Below, piece after piece: positions 1 to 13,600 of a DNA stretch of 64,000 nt. Source of the stretch: Congeria kusceri (taxonomy: Eukaryota > Mollusca > Bivalvia > Myida > Dreissenidae); contig CM051028.1 of the NCBI GenBank assembly GCA_027627225.1, forward strand, positions 16,247,201 to 16,311,200, given 5' to 3'. Every line of letters begins with the position of its first letter. Within the stretch, counting starts at the first letter, position 1. The notes under the pieces were generated by a model. That model did no database searches and was not told the DNA's origin. It saw only the letters and a list, made by a program, of their open reading frames with translations. The position numbers and the translations under genes are program-made.

Positions 1-1146
1 ATTTAATTTGCGGCGAGTTTCAAAGGAACATTATATAAATTTCTGATTACAATTACATATCAAGTACTAATTGTGTCCCACAAGTGCCTTCTTTCAATAC
101 TTTTCAATTGTCTATGTACTCACGCATTATGGTAAAGAAACGATACAGGAAATGATTAATAATTTAGAAATTATCTCATGACATATACTCTTGACATTTG
201 CATTATTATTTAGTCTGATCCTTATTGCACTAAATACTTTAATTATCTTGGACTATTGACGAAACCCTGAACTGGATATCTTAGCATGTAGGACTTCACA
301 ACAGCATACCTACAGACATGAGTCGCTATAATTTATTATCTCTGTAATAATATGCCGATCGTGACATCTAATGAGTGTAGGTTCCGTGATGATTCCTCTC
401 GAAATATTCTGTTTGTTGGACCCCCACCTACTTTCTATAGACGTAACGTCTCATTTGCATTTTAAATAATACAGAATCAAACAAAATTCAAATGCACCAG
501 AATTAAACCTAATTACGTATAATGTAAATATTTTTGAACTGATATATAGATATCAGTTGAAATGCAAATGGCCAGACGTGGCGCGTGAAAATGATAGGAA
601 GATTAATATTTCCTGTCGCATTTACAATAAATATGAGCATTAGCACGTGGTATTTTTGCCTGAACATTAATCAGAACACCACATTTATATAATACAAAAT
701 ATTGACAAAAGTTTAATAACAAACCGAATCGATTTAGGGGATAACCGCATTCAAATGTGAACCGATCTTACGCGCATCAAATCTCACTTACCAACACCTT
801 TGAGAGGACATCGATCTTCAGGAAGTTATATGTATATATATATGAGATTTTATATGAAAGCACTTATTACTAAGATATGAAATTATCGGAATTATGATTC
901 TGCATCATGACCCAAAACCGAATATGAACTTGAAACGTGAAAGGAAATCAAGTCATCGTCTAGACAATATATTATTTTTCTCCCACGACAGTTATGTTTT
1001 AAAATAACGCACATCACAATAAAAACAAAAACGAAAAGTAATGCACTGAAAGTAACAGTGCAATTAAGCATGCATTATATCATTGCAAATCATAGTACCG
1101 TCTTCTTGTACCGTGCATCGCACGTCAAGAAAGAAAGATCACGACC
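1..1146. other. Upstream of gene A, no gene seen
   Basis: AT-rich sequence with no supported exon. A TATATATATAT run lies near 831-842, but nothing shows it is a promoter. The gene A transcription start and 5' UTR probably lie in the last few hundred bases. Confidence 0.4.
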
Positions 1147-4100
1147 ATGGATAAGCCTTCTTTACAAACATGGGTCTTAAAAACACTTATCGGTAAGTAT
1201 ATTTTTCAATTATTTACTATAAATATGTGTGATTGTTGATGAACAATCCGTTAGTATTATCGTTGATTAAGCTAAATTGTATTATATTAAGTAAAGGTTG
1301 TATGTGTTTATTACATTTTTATTCAGTGTCCAAATCTCGACGCTGTATTGACATAGTGTTGTTATAATGCAATTGTATTATGCCTATAAATACTTTTAAT
1401 AGCTTGTGTTTTTTCAGTGATTTATATATCAGTGGTTCTTTCAAATAACCTGGGCTATTTATCTGTTTTGAAACCTACCCTTCTCTACCGCAATGTTACA
1501 CTCAATTTCACCGCCGATAAGGCACACGGTCACAACGAAATCAGTGTCTTGAAATGGAAAGTGAAGTTCATAAATGAGACATCATACCAGGAAAGCACAG
1601 ACAATATCGTCTGTGAGACACACGTTTCTGGGATCAATGTGTTAATGGATCTGGTGAGAGTGGACGAGAGATGTCGAGGTGCAATCCTTCAAGTCACGTA
1701 CGGCAATTTGATGTCGAATGAAATACAACTAGACCTCATGGGTAATATATGTTGAACTGCATCAAAATATAATGAAATATTTTTCCAAGTTTAAATTTCA
1801 GCGTAGTCATAAGTGATTATTAAAGCGTCATTTAGATAATGATTACATGCTTTAATATTCAGATTTCAAACACGACTGTGGATACTTGTATATCGTATCG
1901 TATCCCGAGAAAGCCCAAGACAGTTTGCAGATAGGGTACTATCCCAGTGATAAAGTGTTAGGGGACAGTTGGTACGTACGCAGATGGTTTAGCAGAGTGA
2001 ATGGTACATTACAAGAAATAACGTTGCAGGGAGAATTGTATGAGGAACGCCAAGGGACAAGAAACTCCGAATACATCATATCCATCTTAAATTGGTCTCA
2101 AATCGACAGTGTTCTAATAAAATGTTCGAACACCAGCTCACTTCTAACAACAAACGAGGTTAACATCACATTTACTGGTAAGGATTTGTGTTTCAGTAAT
2201 AATATATGTAGAATTTTAAATGACACATTTCTCGTTGTTATTTTGCGAACTTTTTAAATAAAGATTTTATACTAGAAAATACACGCACATAAACCTTATT
2301 TGCAAGAGATGACTTAATTGATATTAATTTATGTGTTGTGTTTCTTACGTGTTTTCGTTTTGTCCTGGTTTGTTTGACAATTGGTCACTTGCCTTGAATA
2401 AAGGATCGTGTGCTGCTCATAAGAGTTCTCTCTTGCTGATGCAGCTAAAGTTTCACAATTATTAAACTGAGCTCATTTGTTCCTTCAGACCCTCCGACAA
2501 AGGTACACCTGCAAGTACCGGAACAGCTTACAAGAGAACACACTCATCTATGTTGTGCGGCTTATAGCTTGAGACCTCCTCCACAGCTGGAAATGTTTCT
2601 GAACGGAGACAAGATTTTGGATGCGAACCAGATAAATAATTATAACGAATCCTCAGAAACCTTTAATAGCAAAGTTTGTGTCAATTCAGTAAACAAGACA
2701 TGGTACAATAAAACTATACAATGTACTTCAACATTTCGAGAGCACGTATTGACAGCAAATGAAACAATCCGCTTACATGTAAGTACTTTAAATTTTGCAA
2801 GTACCATCTTATTATAAATACTATTAACATATGAATAACACTCGTTGTAAAACGTTTTCGCTGGTAATCAGTACATTATTATGTGTACGTGTTTTACAGA
2901 CGCTCCATCCTCACTCAAACAGTCGTCTTGGTCGATGCCAATTAATTCATCGGTCTGTGTTAATTGCACAGCTATAGATACAAACGCTAATTGTACAATC
3001 CAATGGGTTTTTGACAAAAAAGACGTAAGCAGCACAACGGACTACACGATAGGCTTCAATATCACGTCTCAGATGTGCATAAACATGTCGGAGAACGCTA
3101 GAACTAGGCAAACAACATGTAATGTAACATGTGAGGAATTCGATGTAGAGCTGAAACTGGATTTTAATCTGTATACACCAAGTATGAAAAAAACTTTATA
3201 TGATTAATACTTCCCCAATATACAGTTAATGCAGTATAAATAAAACACACCAGAAACCCATTGACAAGTGGCATTTCAATAATCAATCCCAAATGTATTG
3301 AATTAATATTAAGATACAGGCCTTTTTTTATAATTTCGAGAAAGCAACATGAAACGTCGAACTCCTTCAGTATACATGTATGCATCAGTACAAGATGAAA
3401 ACTATAAGACCGTCAGGGGCGTAACTAGCCATACTCCTATACGCCCGTGCTTATAAATTTAGAACGAGTGGATACACTTAGAAAGTGCTGCATACTACAA
3501 ACATATATTTTAATCGAGACCTTAAGAGGGTTTTTATGTGTAATATACGCACTATTGTTTTCCGGCTTATTTACCAGTTAATTAAGCAATAAATGTTGAA
3601 GTCTGATTTATTTGTACATGCTATGACAATTATCACTGACGATTTTGTTTGAAGCTTCTGTGTCTCCCGGCGTCGAATGCTCCACTGATTTACCTGTTCC
3701 AGAGCCGCAAGGTGACAAATCACCCAGAGATTTCCCGCTGATGTCAGTTACGCTAGGGATCGGAGCAGGAACTGTTGTGATTCTATCCTGCATTGTTATA
3801 GTTATCCAAGGTCAGTCGTATTGTTCTTAAACATTGTAAAGCATAACGTTACATTTGCAGTACTAATACGTATATTGTTTCATTATCTTTAATATTTGAT
3901 TATCCTTAAGTACATATATATTTCTCTTCACATAACTAACTATTCCCCAGTCGGTTCATGTGTCACTTACAGGAATATTGTTAACTATATTTTATTAGTG
4001 AATACATGAATAAAACATACAAGGTATGAAACTACATCAGCTAAGGGAAATCCTTTTTAACATCACAATAACCTATATTTCAATCCAATTTAGTTAAGGC

Positions 4101-5403
4101 TAATTATAATTTCGTCTATATTCATAGTTCGTATGCGCAAGAAGACTTCGATCGAGCATCGACAGGCGTAAGTACATTTGACAAAAACAAATGCAGTGTT
4201 GATTACCATATATTGTTGATATTATGCAAGTGTTCGATTTAACATTCAGAATTAGTTCCAAAATCAAAATCACTTTTAATATAAACATTTCTAAAATACT
4301 GGAACATGTTTGGAAATAAAGTGTTTGCTGCAAAGCTTGGTCTCTCTTGTGAATATTTATTATAACTTGTCCAATAATAATAATTTTTTAAAATAAGGGC
4401 AATAACGATTCTTTCGGCCCTTCCGATTAAGTCATTGTACAAAAAGATTTTCCGACAGTCAAATAATTACGTAAAACTTCAAATCTTAAATTATGAATGA
4501 AGGTATAATTTGCTATAATTTTACAACCAGTTTCAATTTCAGGTTGCCAGGGCAAGGTCTAGCTTTACCTGCCAACAACAATCCTATAGGTGTGCAGTAT
4601 TTTTCTAATATAGATTTTAGTATTGTTTGTATTTTGTATTTGTGTACATAGTTTTGGACGTTAAAATATAATAACATGTACATGTACATGATATTTCGAA
4701 AATACATACCCGTATAAGAAATACAGTTTCTTTAAAAGAAAATAATGTCGAATGAAGTCCGTGTATAACTGCAAAGACATACAACTAATAAATAATTGTT
4801 TGTAATAATATAATATTGGCGATTGCCAAAATGTCACTGGAACTGACATTTGTATTGTAACACTTTCAGCAAATATCGCAGCCCATGAAGCAGTGCATGG
4901 TGCAATTTATGCAAACGTCGACAACATTGAACAAGCTTCCAACGATTCTACCTCTAACCAGGTTTGTTGTTTATATATTTGAAGTTTCACGTTTTATTTG
5001 CGAAACACGATAATTAAGTCATGATGTAACACACAATTAATAACCTTATTGTTCGCATTTAGCATTTACAAACGTGTGTAAATATGAAAATAGATAGAAC
5101 AATAACATGTTGAAGGTAGGTGCACGTAAATTCAAAAAACATACTATTGTATATTAATCAATGATCTGTTATTAACTACATGAAACAACCATTGCTATGA
5201 CCCAGAAAATACTGTATATCCGCTTTAATTTATAGGTGAATCACAACTCAGACCTGACTTACGCAGATCTAGACATTGAATTCTTGGAAAAGAACAGACC
5301 TACAATGAAGAAAACAGACAAATATGTGCCCACTATCTACTCCACAGTAATCTGCTCGAGAAACGTTGCTGGACAAAGCGACCCAGATTGTGCTTGTGAA
5401 TAA
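1147..5403 (+). CDS. Gene A: Ig-like type I transmembrane receptor with ITIM and ITSM tail
   Basis: Ten exons join with matching phases: 1147-1192, 1418-1741, 1863-2177, 2489-2778, 2900-3181, 3655-3810, 4128-4167, 4543-4589, 4870-4961, 5236-5403 (TAA). Exon 1 starts MDKPSLQTW and runs into a hydrophobic leader completed by exon 2. Exons 2-5 each encode one Ig-like domain with phase-1 borders and many N-glycosylation sequons. Exon 6 holds a short stalk and one TM helix (LGIGAGTVVILSCIVIVI), exon 7 a basic juxtamembrane stretch (RMRKKTS). The tail has AIYANV (pYxN, Grb2-SH2 type), LTYADL (fits ITIM [SIVL]xYxx[LIV]) and TIYSTV (fits ITSM TxYxx[VI]). One base is missing at the end of exon 4 relative to gene B (CGCTTACAT against CGCTTTACAT), which puts exons 4 and 5 out of phase and leads to an early stop. 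An intact version would be about 586 aa. Function is inferred as a cell-surface immune-type receptor; the ligand is unknown. Confidence 0.8.
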
Positions 5404-5824
5404 ACCATTCGTGTCAAATTTGAGTAGCATTACGTTATGTAGAAGAAGAACTTTTGAAAGATGATGGAAAATATGTTTTGTGACATAAACAATTTGACTG
5501 GATGTTTGGATGTGATATTCATTATTGGCAATGATGAAGTGTGATGAATAATGATGGCGGTTTAGTACGAGTAATGACGCTAACTGCACGTTAAATCTCG
5601 ACCAGCTGTTTGACCTTTAATAGCGTGAGCAAAATGTATTCTAAATATGGCAAACAGTTTTGAGCTTAAAATGAATGCAAATGAAATAGGACACATCGTG
5701 ACTAGGTTGATCGTTACATATTTTAATATTGAGCATTTTATTGGACTAATATGACTTTTATGTTTTATTGTCTAGTTGATATTATTGATAAATAATTTGT
5801 TTGTAAATAGAAAACTGTATCCAA

Positions 5825-5830
5825 AATAAA
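5825..5830 (+). promoter_or_regulatory. Candidate poly(A) signal of gene A
   Basis: AATAAA about 420 bases after the gene A stop codon, with further AATAAT following. Position and motif fit a 3' UTR end; not proven. Confidence 0.4.
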
Positions 5831-8758
5831 TAATATTTGTAAGCATACACTTTAAAGCGACCATTCAATAACAGTAAAATAAATGCCATATTTGCATAAT
5901 AATTTACGCGACATAACGGAATACCGCATGGTTACTTGAATCATGCAATAAGAGATGCATACTTCAACACCAAACTGGATTTGTTTAAACTTAAATCTAC
6001 CAAACCGCCGAAAATAATAATATTTCAAAGTTATCCTGAATGGGAATACGAGATTAAAATTAGCCGTTGAATGAAATGATCGTATATAGATTTTGATCAC
6101 ATTCAATATGGAGAAAAACACAACAAAACAACAGTACAGCTAATGAGTCGATCCTTCTTGTAAACGGACAAATAGTATACGGACAGACTTGATGACCATA
6201 CGGTCAATATTTAGGGAATATATGGGCCATATCTATAAAATTACATCATAAAAACATAGCGATACCTATATTAGATATATATGATAAAAATATAAAAAAT
6301 ATTGATAGTACTAAATATTTCATAATAATAATAAAAAAAAAAAAAATATTATTAATAATAATATCTTTAAATTATTTATAGAAGATGATAAAATCATTTT
6401 GGGCAATAATTTTCTATCATGAAATGTGTAAAATCTCTTTTAGCTACGATACAAGCAATAATTTTAATAATAACTGTGTGAATATCCTGGCGGTGTGTAG
6501 ATTTACCGAAATCCCCGTAATTACCGAAATCCCCCGAAATCCCCCGGACCGAAATCCCATCTTATTTTAATATTAAGTAGTATTAAAGGCATTTAAAGCA
6601 TTTTATAGCACTCGTAATTGAAAATGTATGCATAAATTGTATTTATTTAACGTTTATGATGATGTGAGTTCATTATATAAAGGGATTTCGGTAATTACGA
6701 TAAGATTTGCGTGAGTGCTCTCCCTTGCCGTTACCGAAATCCCATATTATTGTTGTTTAAAGTAATATTATATGCATTTTTATGAATAAAAACTTATTCC
6801 AGATACAAAGCTTTAATTTAACTTGCATATGTATGCATACTACTCGTGTACTCAACGGGAATGGTGCGATACATTAGTCAATTATCGGGATTTCGGTAAT
6901 TACTAGCGTAGTTGAATGTTTGTGCTATCCATTGGTACAACTCAATTTCGACGTTACATACATTTGACGAGTTTTTGTTTTTAGTTTGAAAGACAAAATT
7001 AACAAAAAAAGGTATAATTATGAACATTGAATTATTTTCTTGACTTTGTCTAAATGGATGTTCAGAACGAATAGAATCTATGACGCTTAAATTTGAAGTA
7101 TTACTGGGATCTCAGCATGACAGTTTGTATTACGGCGGTGGAATGTGTTTAAACTGTTTTAGCGCCTTGATTTTTTAAATAGTGGATATCAGCCTTTATT
7201 CTATATGGTTTTGTAAAATCTCGGAAGTACAACAACAACATTAGTAACAACAACAACATCAAAACAACAACAACTACGGAAACGCTTGTTCTGCAGAAGT
7301 TTTGACAGGTCAATTAAAAATTGAATGGAAATATTTAACGTTTAAACGAAGGACAGCCTGGGACAACTGAACTTTAATGGTACGCGTTTTTATTAGAATA
7401 TGTACTGGTTAGCGTGTAATTGTCGGACAGTAGTATTATCCGGACGTTTTTAAATATTCGCGTTTCGTAACCTCTTTTCGTATTTTATCATCATAATACA
7501 AATTAACGCTTATATTTTTAAGTATGTTTCGTTTAACTTCGAAACTAGCGAGCTTATGTTTTGGTAAAACCCCAAATGTTTACGTCGATAGTCTGACATG
7601 CATGCAACTGTCATCTGGGGAAGTAAAATGACGTGCGCATGCGCGATAAAATCCCAATTTGGGGCCCAGACAGGGTTTGTGATAGTTTTGGCTGCCAACT
7701 CATTATAGCAGACGAACTCTGGCAGAACATTATTTAACCCGCTACGACGTTAAGGACGTGCGTAGTAGCTACATAGATACGTAACGTCTAGTAAACTCTT
7801 TAAAACGTCATGCTTCCGTATTTTTTTCAACGCCTTACTTATATTCTCTAGTAATTATTAAATCATTGGATAAATTGGTATTATTTTGATATAAATTACG
7901 CAACTGATTATTTATTTGTTGTCTAATATAGATTAAATAAAGTTAAAAAGCATTTCTCCGTATATTGCAGTGTTAAAAAAAAAACGTCCGGAAAATACTA
8001 CTGTCAACGTGAAAAAGACTGTGTTTTATGTACCCATTTCAGGACCTCTATTGTTGCGTATGCGCACAAGTGAAACTTATTTTGTTTACATACGCAAACG
8101 GGTGATCAACCCGGGATATTACACGCGAATTTTCATTGTTGAGTTTGTTCATGAATAAAAATGACGTCATAAATGATTCCAAAACTATCACTTGATAGTA
8201 TGGTGGAAAAAAAGTACCATATTTTGTGGGTCGTTGTCGCTAAATTATAATTTTTTTGAATTGTATAATGTGTTTTATGTAAACACATGCATGTACATAC
8301 AGCACATGTATATAAATTTGCAAGTGGTTGTAAACCACTACTTGTAGATCGATGCTATTCATGGAAAATTAGTCCGTTTTGTGTTATTCACGATTTCAAC
8401 ATTGTCAAATCACGCGTAACATGACTGGCAAGATAACGCAAGATTTTGAGGTCAGGAGGGTTACGTGTTCTTGCTGTAAAGTAAACATCGATCAGCTGCT
8501 GATTCAGTTTCACATAAACTGCTATTAAAACTCAAATAAAACAATTAATGTTATATGAAGACGTTTTGCTTTATATGGTAATTTACGATTTTATGTTCAC
8601 ACATCGAATTTAAAACCTGGCTGGATAACAGAATTAATGGTCACACGAGTAGTATGTCAAAATAGGCAAAAGTAACAAAGAAACACATCAGACCTACAGT
8701 TAGAAGTGTAACCATACTAATCCTTTTGACATGCCACTTTTAAATACCCAACCCACCT
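5831..8758. other. Intergenic, AT-rich, no gene
   Basis: No exon-like reading frames with splice sites. It holds an A-rich run (6325-6362), the foldback motif cluster listed separately (6500-6905) and an (AAC)n-rich patch near 7230-7276. Confidence 0.4.
6500..6905. repeat. Foldback cluster of TACCGAAATCCC motifs
   Basis: TACCGAAATCCC occurs as repeated direct copies at about 6503-6560 and once at 6732. Its inverse, GGGATTTCGGTAA, occurs near 6682 and 6890. The arrangement looks like one or two small elements with terminal inverted repeats. No target duplication could be fixed. Confidence 0.45.
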
Positions 8759-8766
8759 ATTTTGAA

Positions 8767-10126
8767 CAGGGTTGGCACGAATTACCCACTACAGGGTTTT
8801 CCCGGCGGATCTTACCGGTTTTTCCCGCCCGGATCAATACTCTGAAAGTGGGTAATACTGGGCAATACTGGGCTATACTTTTTTCAGTTAATTTGCAGTT
8901 TTAATTGTTTTTATAAATCTAAATGCTCTGTTAACGTATGTCATTAAGAAAATGACTTGTTTAGTTTTGCAGATCCAGTATATGCGTAGATACAGTATTT
9001 TTGTAAGTGCCGGCACATATCCACTGGTTCATTCATTCACTTCTGATGGCACAGCTTATCAAATATTTTCTATAATGTTTGTAAAATGATTCCACTTGAT
9101 ATTGAAATATGTCTACACAGGTTATTCATCCTTCTTTTTTTCTTGCATTGAACTGTTTCTTTTTGTGTAAACAATTATAGTACTTAGGAAGGCCTTCTCT
9201 GTCTGGACAATAACGCCAGCCTGGTCCAAATTATTATAATCTGATATTGGGCAATACCAGGGATTACTGAACAAATCACTTATCTTCTATTTTCATTACT
9301 TACTTTCAATTTTTTTCACTTTTAAAGCAGGATAAATTAATGATAATGATGAAGCAAAGATTAAAAATTATTATTTTTATACTGATGCACAATTAACAGC
9401 AGGAAGCAGTCATTTAAGGTGCAAATCAATGCATGTTTTCACGGTTTTGAGAAGGCCCCGAATTGACATGGGCCTTTGCCTGGCCCGTCATTGAGATAGG
9501 TCTAATGTTTATTCAAGGGGTCCAGTTTAACTGTTTGTTGAGCACTTGCATCTGTCAATTCAGTCTATGTTTGTGTTTGTTTATGAGTGTGTACATATAG
9601 TGGATGGGTCATAAATGATATCACAATATTGTGTCATTAAGTACTGCATGGGGCTGCAATAGGGTCTTGTTGCAACATGATATCGACTAAAATATTTTAT
9701 AACATAAACATATGTTAGAATTGTCAAATTTCTCTTATACATTCAGTTCTTCTTTTTCTTTCATTAACATAATTCTGTTGAATTATGCACGAGTATATAC
9801 TTAGAGAAATATAATAAATGTGAGTAAAAACACAGATGCCAAGTAAAACTCAGTATCCAATTTAAATTTTGTGAAAAAGAAATTATCAATATGTTTCCAC
9901 ATGAAATAGAAATAAAAATGTAACTACATGATATAATTGTTAAAAGATGTGTGTTTATAATGTAAAAACTTATTATTAGTATGTAATGTAAACATAATTG
10001 TGCAATATCTTTTTTCCCCAGTATTGCCCACTATTGCCCAGTAAAACCCTGTAAAACCCGGTTTTTCCCAGGATTACCCGCCCGGGCCAGTCAATACCAT
10101 AAAACCTGGGTTTTATGCCAACCCTG
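8767..10126. mobile_element. Non-autonomous hAT-like DNA transposon
   Basis: The 1360-bp unit begins CAGGGTTGGCA and ends TGCCAACCCTG, giving perfect 11-bp terminal inverted repeats. Looser inverted similarity extends inward (ACTGGGCAATACTGGGC near the left end, its inverse GTATTGCCCACTATTGCCC near the right). It is flanked by an exact 8-bp direct repeat, ATTTTGAA, at 8759-8766 and 10127-10134. CAGGG ends with 8-bp target duplications are the hallmark of the hAT superfamily. No transposase reading frame is present, so movement would depend on an enzyme from elsewhere. Confidence 0.85.
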
Positions 10127-10390
10127 ATTTTGAAAACATTGAATTGGTCTATTTTTTTTACAAATTAAATGATTTACTAAGTACTATATGTGCAAAAAAT
10201 AGCCCAACGTTAAGTACATTTTCAGTGAGCCTGAAAATGAGTATTATTTGATTTGGAGAGTGGGTTTTTCACAGATATATTAAATATAGGAATAATGAAA
10301 ATCCATTATAAAAATAATGAAACTTAATTGATGTATATATAATTTTTTATATGATTTTTTTTCGTTTGACAATTGCAACCTGAACACAAA

Positions 10391-10665
10391 ACGGGCCTAG
10401 CTAGCTCAGTTGGTTGAGAGCTTGACTGTCAGTCCGGATGTTCGTGAGTTCGAGCCCAAACCCAGCCACATAACTTGTGTGGGATTGGTCATAAAATAAT
10501 TTCTACGGCCATTCTCACCCTACCTCTGATGCAAGTAGGGCAGTAGTTACTTGCATTAAAGTATGTGTACTTGTTACTGGTAAACCGCTTAGATCGGCTA
10601 AGCTGCCCAGGAAAAGTAAGTAGGTTAGCTGACCGCCGTATGATTGAAAAAGCAACCACACAAAC
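10391..10665 (+). mobile_element. tRNA-derived SINE
   Basis: The 5' head resembles a tRNA: an A box, TAGCTCAGTTGG (10402-10413), and a B box, GTTCGAGCC (10448-10456), at the right spacing for an RNA polymerase III promoter. No proper anticodon stem or acceptor end follows. Instead there is a roughly 200-bp non-tRNA body (CTACCTCTGATGCAAGTAGGG onward). That is a SINE, not a functional tRNA gene. Molluscan genomes are known to carry tRNA-headed SINEs such as RUDI; assignment to that family is a guess. Confidence 0.7.
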
Positions 10666-13600
10666 TTACATCAAAGTCTGTAATTGTAGTATATATGACT
10701 GCAGTAAACACAGGATGAGTCCTGTAGTTCCAAATAATAGACCTGTGTTCTACTAGTACCATCATAAGGAATATATGCAGCTTAATTATCTTCTCATATT
10801 TAATAATCAATAACACAACAAGAACAAATGTCCATGTATTCTCTTTTAATCATAAGCAATAAATATTTAGCATTTCTTAATCACATCCACAGCACACAGC
10901 TAAAGAAAATTAAATAACATATTCAATTATACTGAAACAAGTATCACAAAAATACATTAGTATTGCTCAAAGCATGGAAATCTTTTAATTAGTATAGTCA
11001 TGCGTAAAACCAGTACTTAGTCACTTTTTTCAAAAGTTTTAGTACAGTTCAGTTAAAACCAAGCAGGTTCATCACCAGCTATTGAGTTGGGCTGATACCC
11101 CAGATGTACCCATTTTGAACAGCAACTTGGACAGTCTCAGTTAATGCTGGTTCTTATGTGACAATGAACAATTTTTCTACAGCACATATATCTACTTCCC
11201 GCAGTAGTTCGTCACACAAATCACAAAGCAGTCAAAGGTCATAGCCCGGCAGACTGAACTGACGAAGAAAATTATTCATGTCACCAATGGGTCGCTTTTC
11301 CACTGTCTGCTGGTTCCGGAATGTTTCACCGCAATGGATGTTTTGCCCGAGGATGTTTCGACTTAGAACTTTGTATGTGCACAGATGTGTGATTACTAAA
11401 TACTCATGACAATCAACTATCTGTTATGATAACAGCAATTTCTTAACATTATTATTTTAAATATATCTACTTGAATTTGGACGATTAATAATATTACACA
11501 ACTTGAACACACATTATATAATATTTATATATTTTTTAATAAATGTTAACTACAGTAGTGGTGTTGTGTGTCACAAATTATGCTAATTCAAGAAGGAATA
11601 CTCCAATCAGGTTAATAATCTGCTGGAAAAACATATTTCAGGGTGAGACATCCCAGATTCTGTTTGGGATAGTTACCTGAAACAAATAAAGTTCAATTAA
11701 TATATTATTATTAAATAATTATTGCAATGATGTACTGTAATATAAACACACAATAATATTATGTATAAACGTACTGAACTGGCTACGCCATGCAATTCCT
11801 ATTTTATATACTTTAAAACTTCTAAATATTGCCTACTGTAGCTAGAGTACTACTGTAGCATATGTTTTCCATTGACAAACACTGATGACACATTAAAAAA
11901 CTTCTCTTTCTTATTTCATAACCTATTGGAAAGAAAGGTATTAAATCCAAAGCCTAAATACGATCAGTTTTATGCCTTAGTTTTATGATCATTAATTCCC
12001 ATACCCCACCCACGTTTGGGATGTTGAATTTTAACCTGTTTAAAACATAACAAAGTGCATATAAAGCATAAATATGTATAAAAGCCGACTTACATATATT
12101 TCTGCACAACAAGTAACTGTTTTCTTTTCCAGTCCTGTTTTCTTTTCCAGTCATGAAGTTAAATGAGCAAAAATGCTCTCATCAACAATGATAATCAGTA
12201 CATGCAGAAGTAACTTAATCAGTAGTAACCCCCTTGACCTCAATCTCCTACCCAGAGTAATCCCCTTATTGGAATGTAGAAAAGGTCAATATTTTCACTT
12301 CTTGAACAATATAATGTTTTCTAAATGGGTGCTACTGCCCCCACACCCCCGCTACTTAAAAAAAAAAGTTTGACTTAGATCTATATAAAAACCCATCTGT
12401 TAAAAAGTAAAGATAAACACACTTTAAGTCATTTTTATTTTGTAAAGAGAATTTACAAAAAAGCAATTGCAACAAGAGCTATTATTTGCCAACTGTATAT
12501 TATAGAGGTTAGACGCAAATTGTGATTTGACAACATGTTGCAGCAAATTTAAGTGAATGAACTGTTCTCTTACATAATGGGGGCTGCCGCCCCCACACCC
12601 CCGCTTTTTCTAGCGTCAAATATTCAGGATAAACATTCTGGTCAGCTCAACAGCTGTTAAATATCATTTCGATATCTCAGCCTAATTAAATAATGAAAAT
12701 GGTTAATAAAACAAAGAAAACACATTTAAACTGTTTATTTCATAACAAAAATAACTTGAACTATCGGCATAGTTGGGTGTAGTCAATCGCTAAATCCAAT
12801 ATGGCAGACATTTGTTTACTTGAACATAGCAACGAGCACCTGCTCATTGAGCATGCGCGATCCGCGTAATGGTAAAGTTCAATCGGGCCTCGAGCTGCAC
12901 ATGATATTTATCTAGAATACAAATACAGTCAAGTCGCCAATAACGGAACATCAGTTTTGGCTTCCATAACTCAAAATGTTGCTTTTTCTATTTTTTGACT
13001 TTGCGCGACATAAACGTTATGGAGCAACTCCCCATAGTAAAGTCTACCAGCAAGTCTCAAGTCTTTAGTCACCAAAAAACTGCCCAAAACGGCTTTTAAA
13101 TGCACTACTGAACCAAACAGGCAGCATTATTGGATAGGTGGATAATTTTTACATCTAGTTGGCATACTTACGACAAAATACGGTCTAAAACACTTCTAAA
13201 TGTCCGTTTCGTTACTAAAATGTGGAGAAAATCAGCCATATGGAACACATTTGTCAAATGAGAATCTCACGGGATTTCACGGTCATGTGACATTTTATCT
13301 ATTTTTAGTAACAGAACATATGCTGTGACTGTTGTCAAACACAGCCTGAAACGAAAATGACATTTCCTGGATTTTTACTTCACTGGTGATTGTTTTGTGA
13401 ACACACTATAATTTTAATACCTAGTAAAAGAATAATGGATTAAACATCACTTACATCAATATTTATACAATATGTTTGCTGGTCAGACATGAGTAATTGA
13501 ACAAAAATAATGCATTACAGAAAACGAAAACCATGTTTACAATTCGAGCATGCGAAAAGGTTCAGGTCGTTTCGGAAATTTCCCAATAAAAATTTCGTAG

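Noticed and set aside
3164..3385. 73-codon minus-strand frame, also found in copy B
   Set aside because: It is conserved only because the whole segment was duplicated; it lies in an intron and has no splice or domain support.
10393..10465. Functional tRNA gene
   Set aside because: A and B boxes are present, but the cloverleaf does not close and a SINE body follows.
11180..11390. Protein-like minus-strand stretch (RNILGQNIHCGETFRNQQTV)
   Set aside because: Broken by stops, no family recognised, no splice sites; may be an old transposon fragment but cannot be supported.
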